A DNA stretch of 14,511 nt from DATKMS01 sp041497995. GTDB taxonomy: Bacteria > Desulfobacterota > Binatia > HRBIN30. The notes under the pieces are model-generated. The model saw only the letters and a program-made list of their open reading frames with translations. It had not been told where the DNA came from and searched no databases. Positions 12,269-14,511 of this stretch are shown in pieces. The translations under genes and the position numbers were made by a program. Numbering within the stretch: the stretch's first letter is position 1; every line of letters begins with the position of its first letter. Location of the stretch: contig JBGQHM010000148.1 of the NCBI GenBank assembly GCA_041497995.1, positions 1 to 14,511 on the forward strand. Direction: 5' to 3'.

Positions 12269-13483
12269 ATGGACGACCAACTTCTGCGGACCGTCCGGCA
12301 CCATGTGGACGACGTCAGGGACTTCGTGGTGGCAACACGTCGCGACATCCACGCGCATCCGGAGCTTGGCAACCAGGAGAGCCGCACGCCCGCGCTCATC
12401 GTCGCAGTGCTGAGGGAGCTTGGTCTCGAGCTGCAGGAGCGTGTTGGTGGAACGGGGGTTACGGCGGTTGTGCGCGGCGCCCATCCAGGGCCGACGCTGG
12501 CGTTGCGAGCTGACATGGATGCTTTGCCGTTGCATGAAGAAGCCGCCCATCCGTACCGCTCGTGTGTTCCGGGCGTCATGCACGCCTGCGGCCACGATGG
12601 ACACGTGGCGATGGCGCTCGGGGCAGCACGCATCCTGCACGCGCTACGCGACCGCCTCTACGGCAACGTCAAGTTCCTCTTCCAGCCGGCCGAAGAAACC
12701 TACGGCGGGGCGAGTGAGATGATTGCCGACGGCTGCCTGACGCAAGAACCCGCGGTGGATGCCGTCTTCGGACTCCATCTGGAGCCGCTGGGGCACGTCG
12801 GTGAGCTACGCCTGCGTTCCGGACCGATCATGGCTAGCTCCGATGTGGTGCGCATCGTCGTGCAGGGCAAGGGCGGGCACGCGAGTGAGCCGCACGACTG
12901 CATCGACCCCGTGCCAGTCGCCGCCCAGGTCATCATCAACCTGCAGACGTTGGTGACGCGGCGCTTCGACGTGAAGAGTCCCGTCGTGATCACCATCACG
13001 TATCTGCAAGCCGGCTCCGCCTTCAACGTGATTCCCTCGGAAGTTGTCCTGGCAGGCACGGTGCGGACGGTGGATCCACGGGTGCGCGCCGCGATGCCTG
13101 AACGCATCGGGCACCTCGCGCGGCACACGGCAGAGGCCTTCGGCGCCACTGCCGAGGTGACGTACGTCTCCGGCTCTGGTGTCGTCGTGAACGACGCGAG
13201 CTTCAGTGATTTCGTCCGTCAGGTGGTGGCGCTGACGCGCGGTTCTAGCGCCGTGATGGAGATGCCCCATCCCGTCATGGGCGCTGAGGACTTTGGTCTG
13301 TACCTCGAACGGGTGCCGGGCACGTTCGCTTTTTTGGGCGCACGGCCGTCGCATCAGGAGCCGTTCCCCTGCCACCACCCGCGATTCGACATCGACGAGC
13401 GCGCCTTGCCTGTAGGCGTGGAGGTGCTCTCCACTGTAGCCCTGGAGTATCTCAACCCGGCGAGGGCACCGCACTCGTCTTAG
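12269..13483 (+). CDS. M20-family amidohydrolase (hippurate / N-acyl-amino-acid hydrolase type)
   Basis: 404 residues from ATG 12269. The frame is open back to 12071, but the extension covers the 14-bp tandem repeat and part of the MFS gene, and family similarity begins at RRDIHAHPELG (24-34), so the short form is preferred. The metal-binding set of M20D dipeptidase/hippuricase enzymes is visible: HACGHDGH (105-112), FQPAEE (138-143, catalytic and bridging Glu), GLH (168-170), the dimerisation/lid domain with GKGGHASEPH (200-209), then HPVMGAEDF (334-342) and CHHPRFDIDE (368-377). The family hydrolyses N-acyl or N-aroyl amino acids, indole-acetyl amino acids or short peptides with two divalent metals; the substrate here is unknown. 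It is cytoplasmic, with no signal peptide. The divergent MFS gene could move the substrate or product. It ends 9 bp from the convergent diiron gene. Confidence 0.88.
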   Translation: MDDQLLRTVRHHVDDVRDFVVATRRDIHAHPELGNQESRTPALIVAVLRELGLELQERVGGTGVTAVVRGAHPGPTLALRADMDALPLHEEAAHPYRSCVPGVMHACGHDGHVAMALGAARILHALRDRLYGNVKFLFQPAEETYGGASEMIADGCLTQEPAVDAVFGLHLEPLGHVGELRLRSGPIMASSDVVRIVVQGKGGHASEPHDCIDPVPVAAQVIINLQTLVTRRFDVKSPVVITITYLQAGSAFNVIPSEVVLAGTVRTVDPRVRAAMPERIGHLARHTAEAFGATAEVTYVSGSGVVVNDASFSDFVRQVVALTRGSSAVMEMPHPVMGAEDFGLYLERVPGTFAFLGARPSHQEPFPCHHPRFDIDERALPVGVEVLSTVALEYLNPARAPHSS

Positions 13484-13492
13484 TCGGTGGCG

Positions 13493-14511
13493 TCAATTCG
13501 TTGCGGAGAACCCCGGTAACTGCACGCCAGCTGCTTGTAGGCGGGCGAATAACGTCAAGAGCGCTGGTGGCATCGCGGTCTCTTCCTCGCTCGTTGAGTC
13601 AGGAAGAGACTCGAACTCCAGGATATTGAGCTCGGCGAACTTGGCGCGCACGCGCGGCGTGAGCAATCCCAGACGCTTCAGGTTGGGAACGATCTTCGAG
13701 AAGAGGATCTGTCGAAAGCCAACCATGAACGGCGTCGTCAGCGACCACGGCATCCAGATCTTCGGATCGAGCCCGATGCGCGGCCAGACCTCCTCCATGA
13801 GCAGGCGGTCACGCATGAGCACCGTAGCCTCGATGACGAACTCCTCACGTTCCCTGAGCTCGGTGGACGACATCTCCTTGGTATAGAGGTCCTGGAGCGA
13901 GAGCACGCCGAAGGCGACGTGGCGCGCCTCGTCGCGCATGACGGCGCTGGTAATCTGCTGGATGAGCGGCTCGTCCGCTTGGGTGAAGCGCATGAGGCCG
14001 AACGCCGCCAACGCCAGGCCTTCCACCATGATCTGCATACCCAGATAGATCATGTCCCACCGCGACTCGCCGATAATCTGGCTCAGCAACGTGTGCAGGT
14101 GCGGATTCACGGGGTAGCTGAGGCCGAGCTTCTCAGTAAGATACCGGCGGTACACTTCCACGTGGCGGGCCTCGTCAGCGACCTGATTCGCGGCGTAGAA
14201 CTTGCCTTCGGTCCACGGCACGGTCTCGACGATTTGAGCGGTAGCCAGCAACGCGCCCTGCTCGCCGTGCATGAACTGCGACAGCATCCACGCGTTGAAG
14301 TGGTGGTTCATCCTGCCGCGTGTCGCGCGGTCGAGCTTCTGCGGGTGGTTGAGAACGTGATCGAAGGCCTCCGTGTCCGCGATGCGCACGCGCTCGGGAT
14401 CGACGTCAATCGACCAGTCGATGTCCGTCGAGGCATTCCACTGCAGCGTCTTGCCTTTTTCGTAGAGGCGCATGAGCTCGCCGTGGCGAACTTTATAGTC
14501 CCAGTTGAATA
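13493..14511 (-). CDS. Ferritin-like (R2-like) diiron protein, 5' end missing
   Basis: Partial gene. The frame continues without a stop past ATG 14473 to the window edge, and the extra residues (FNWDYKVRHGEL) read as protein of the same family (H-G-E-L-x-R-L-Y-E-K-x-K-x-x-Q-W-N), so ATG 14473 is probably internal. At least 338 residues. Counting from that Met, the diiron ligands form the classic pair: E71 with E101-x2-H104, and E151 with E182-x2-H185; both helices contain DEARHV. Carboxylate-bridged diiron proteins of this type include ribonucleotide reductase R2, acyl-ACP desaturases and AurF-like N-oxygenases, and generally activate O2. No radical-forming Tyr or partner reductase can be assigned here, so the reaction is open: an oxidase or oxygenase of an unknown substrate, or a fatty-acid-related enzyme. 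Confidence 0.8.
   Translation of the reverse strand, partial: FNWDYKVRHGELMRLYEKGKTLQWNASTDIDWSIDVDPERVRIADTEAFDHVLNHPQKLDRATRGRMNHHFNAWMLSQFMHGEQGALLATAQIVETVPWTEGKFYAANQVADEARHVEVYRRYLTEKLGLSYPVNPHLHTLLSQIIGESRWDMIYLGMQIMVEGLALAAFGLMRFTQADEPLIQQITSAVMRDEARHVAFGVLSLQDLYTKEMSSTELREREEFVIEATVLMRDRLLMEEVWPRIGLDPKIWMPWSLTTPFMVGFRQILFSKIVPNLKRLGLLTPRVRAKFAELNILEFESLPDSTSEEETAMPPALLTLFARLQAAGVQLPGFSATN

Noticed and set aside
1..14511. CRISPR, prophage, insertion sequence, toxin-antitoxin or RNA gene
   Set aside because: No spaced direct-repeat array, transposase, integrase, phage structural gene, tRNA cloverleaf or rRNA segment could be seen on either strand.

Overview
The window is 14.5 kb of GC-rich, gene-dense bacterial DNA. 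Junctions are short and no rRNA, tRNA, CRISPR array, transposase or phage gene is visible. One large secreted protein carries a Myxococcus-type cysteine-rich repeat, a CX4CH cytochrome-like domain and a copper monooxygenase fold. Together with the GC content and the zinc-ribbon/PspC protein, this suggests an uncultured deltaproteobacterial-type lineage (Myxococcota, Binatota or relatives). That placement is an inference from gene content only. Both edges cut genes: the first CDS lacks its 5' end, and the last (minus-strand) CDS also runs off its 5' end.

Layout. 1-304: 3' end of a zinc-ribbon/PspC membrane protein. 305-555: a junction holding an island of TCACTnn heptamers in inverted orientation. 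556-1365: a crotonase-fold enoyl-CoA hydratase/isomerase. 1583-5376 (+): a compact three-gene set of exopolyphosphatase (Ppx/GppA), a CYTH-CHAD fusion, and a SixA-type histidine phosphatase overlapping the fusion by 4 nt. It reads as a polyphosphate/phospho-signalling unit. 8816-5385 (-): a second three-gene operon of a roughly 856-residue secreted PHM-like copper monooxygenase with extra cysteine-rich and cytochrome-like domains, a YkgJ-type CxxCxxCC cluster protein (GTGA overlap), and a stand-alone NFACT-R (DUF814) domain. 8932-10242 (+): a family GH4 glycosidase of the alpha-galactosidase (MelA) type, diverging from that operon. 10317-10954 (+): two small membrane proteins of unknown function overlapping by ATGA. 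12113-10911 (-): an MFS transporter whose 3' end overlaps the second membrane protein tail to tail. 12269-13483 (+): an M20 amidohydrolase, diverging from the MFS gene across a 155-bp region with a perfect tandem pair of 14-bp palindromic units. 13493-14511 (-): a ferritin-like diiron protein (partial).

No textbook defence or mobile system is present. The most unusual items are: the copper monooxygenase fusion, with all six expected copper ligands and repeated Cys modules inserted in the fold; its translational coupling to a Cys-cluster protein; an NFACT-R domain detached from the rest of RqcH; the polyphosphate cassette; heptanucleotide repeat islands at two gene junctions; and two genes with no Shine-Dalgarno sequence whose -10-like hexamers both end exactly 9 nt before the ATG, suggesting leaderless transcripts.
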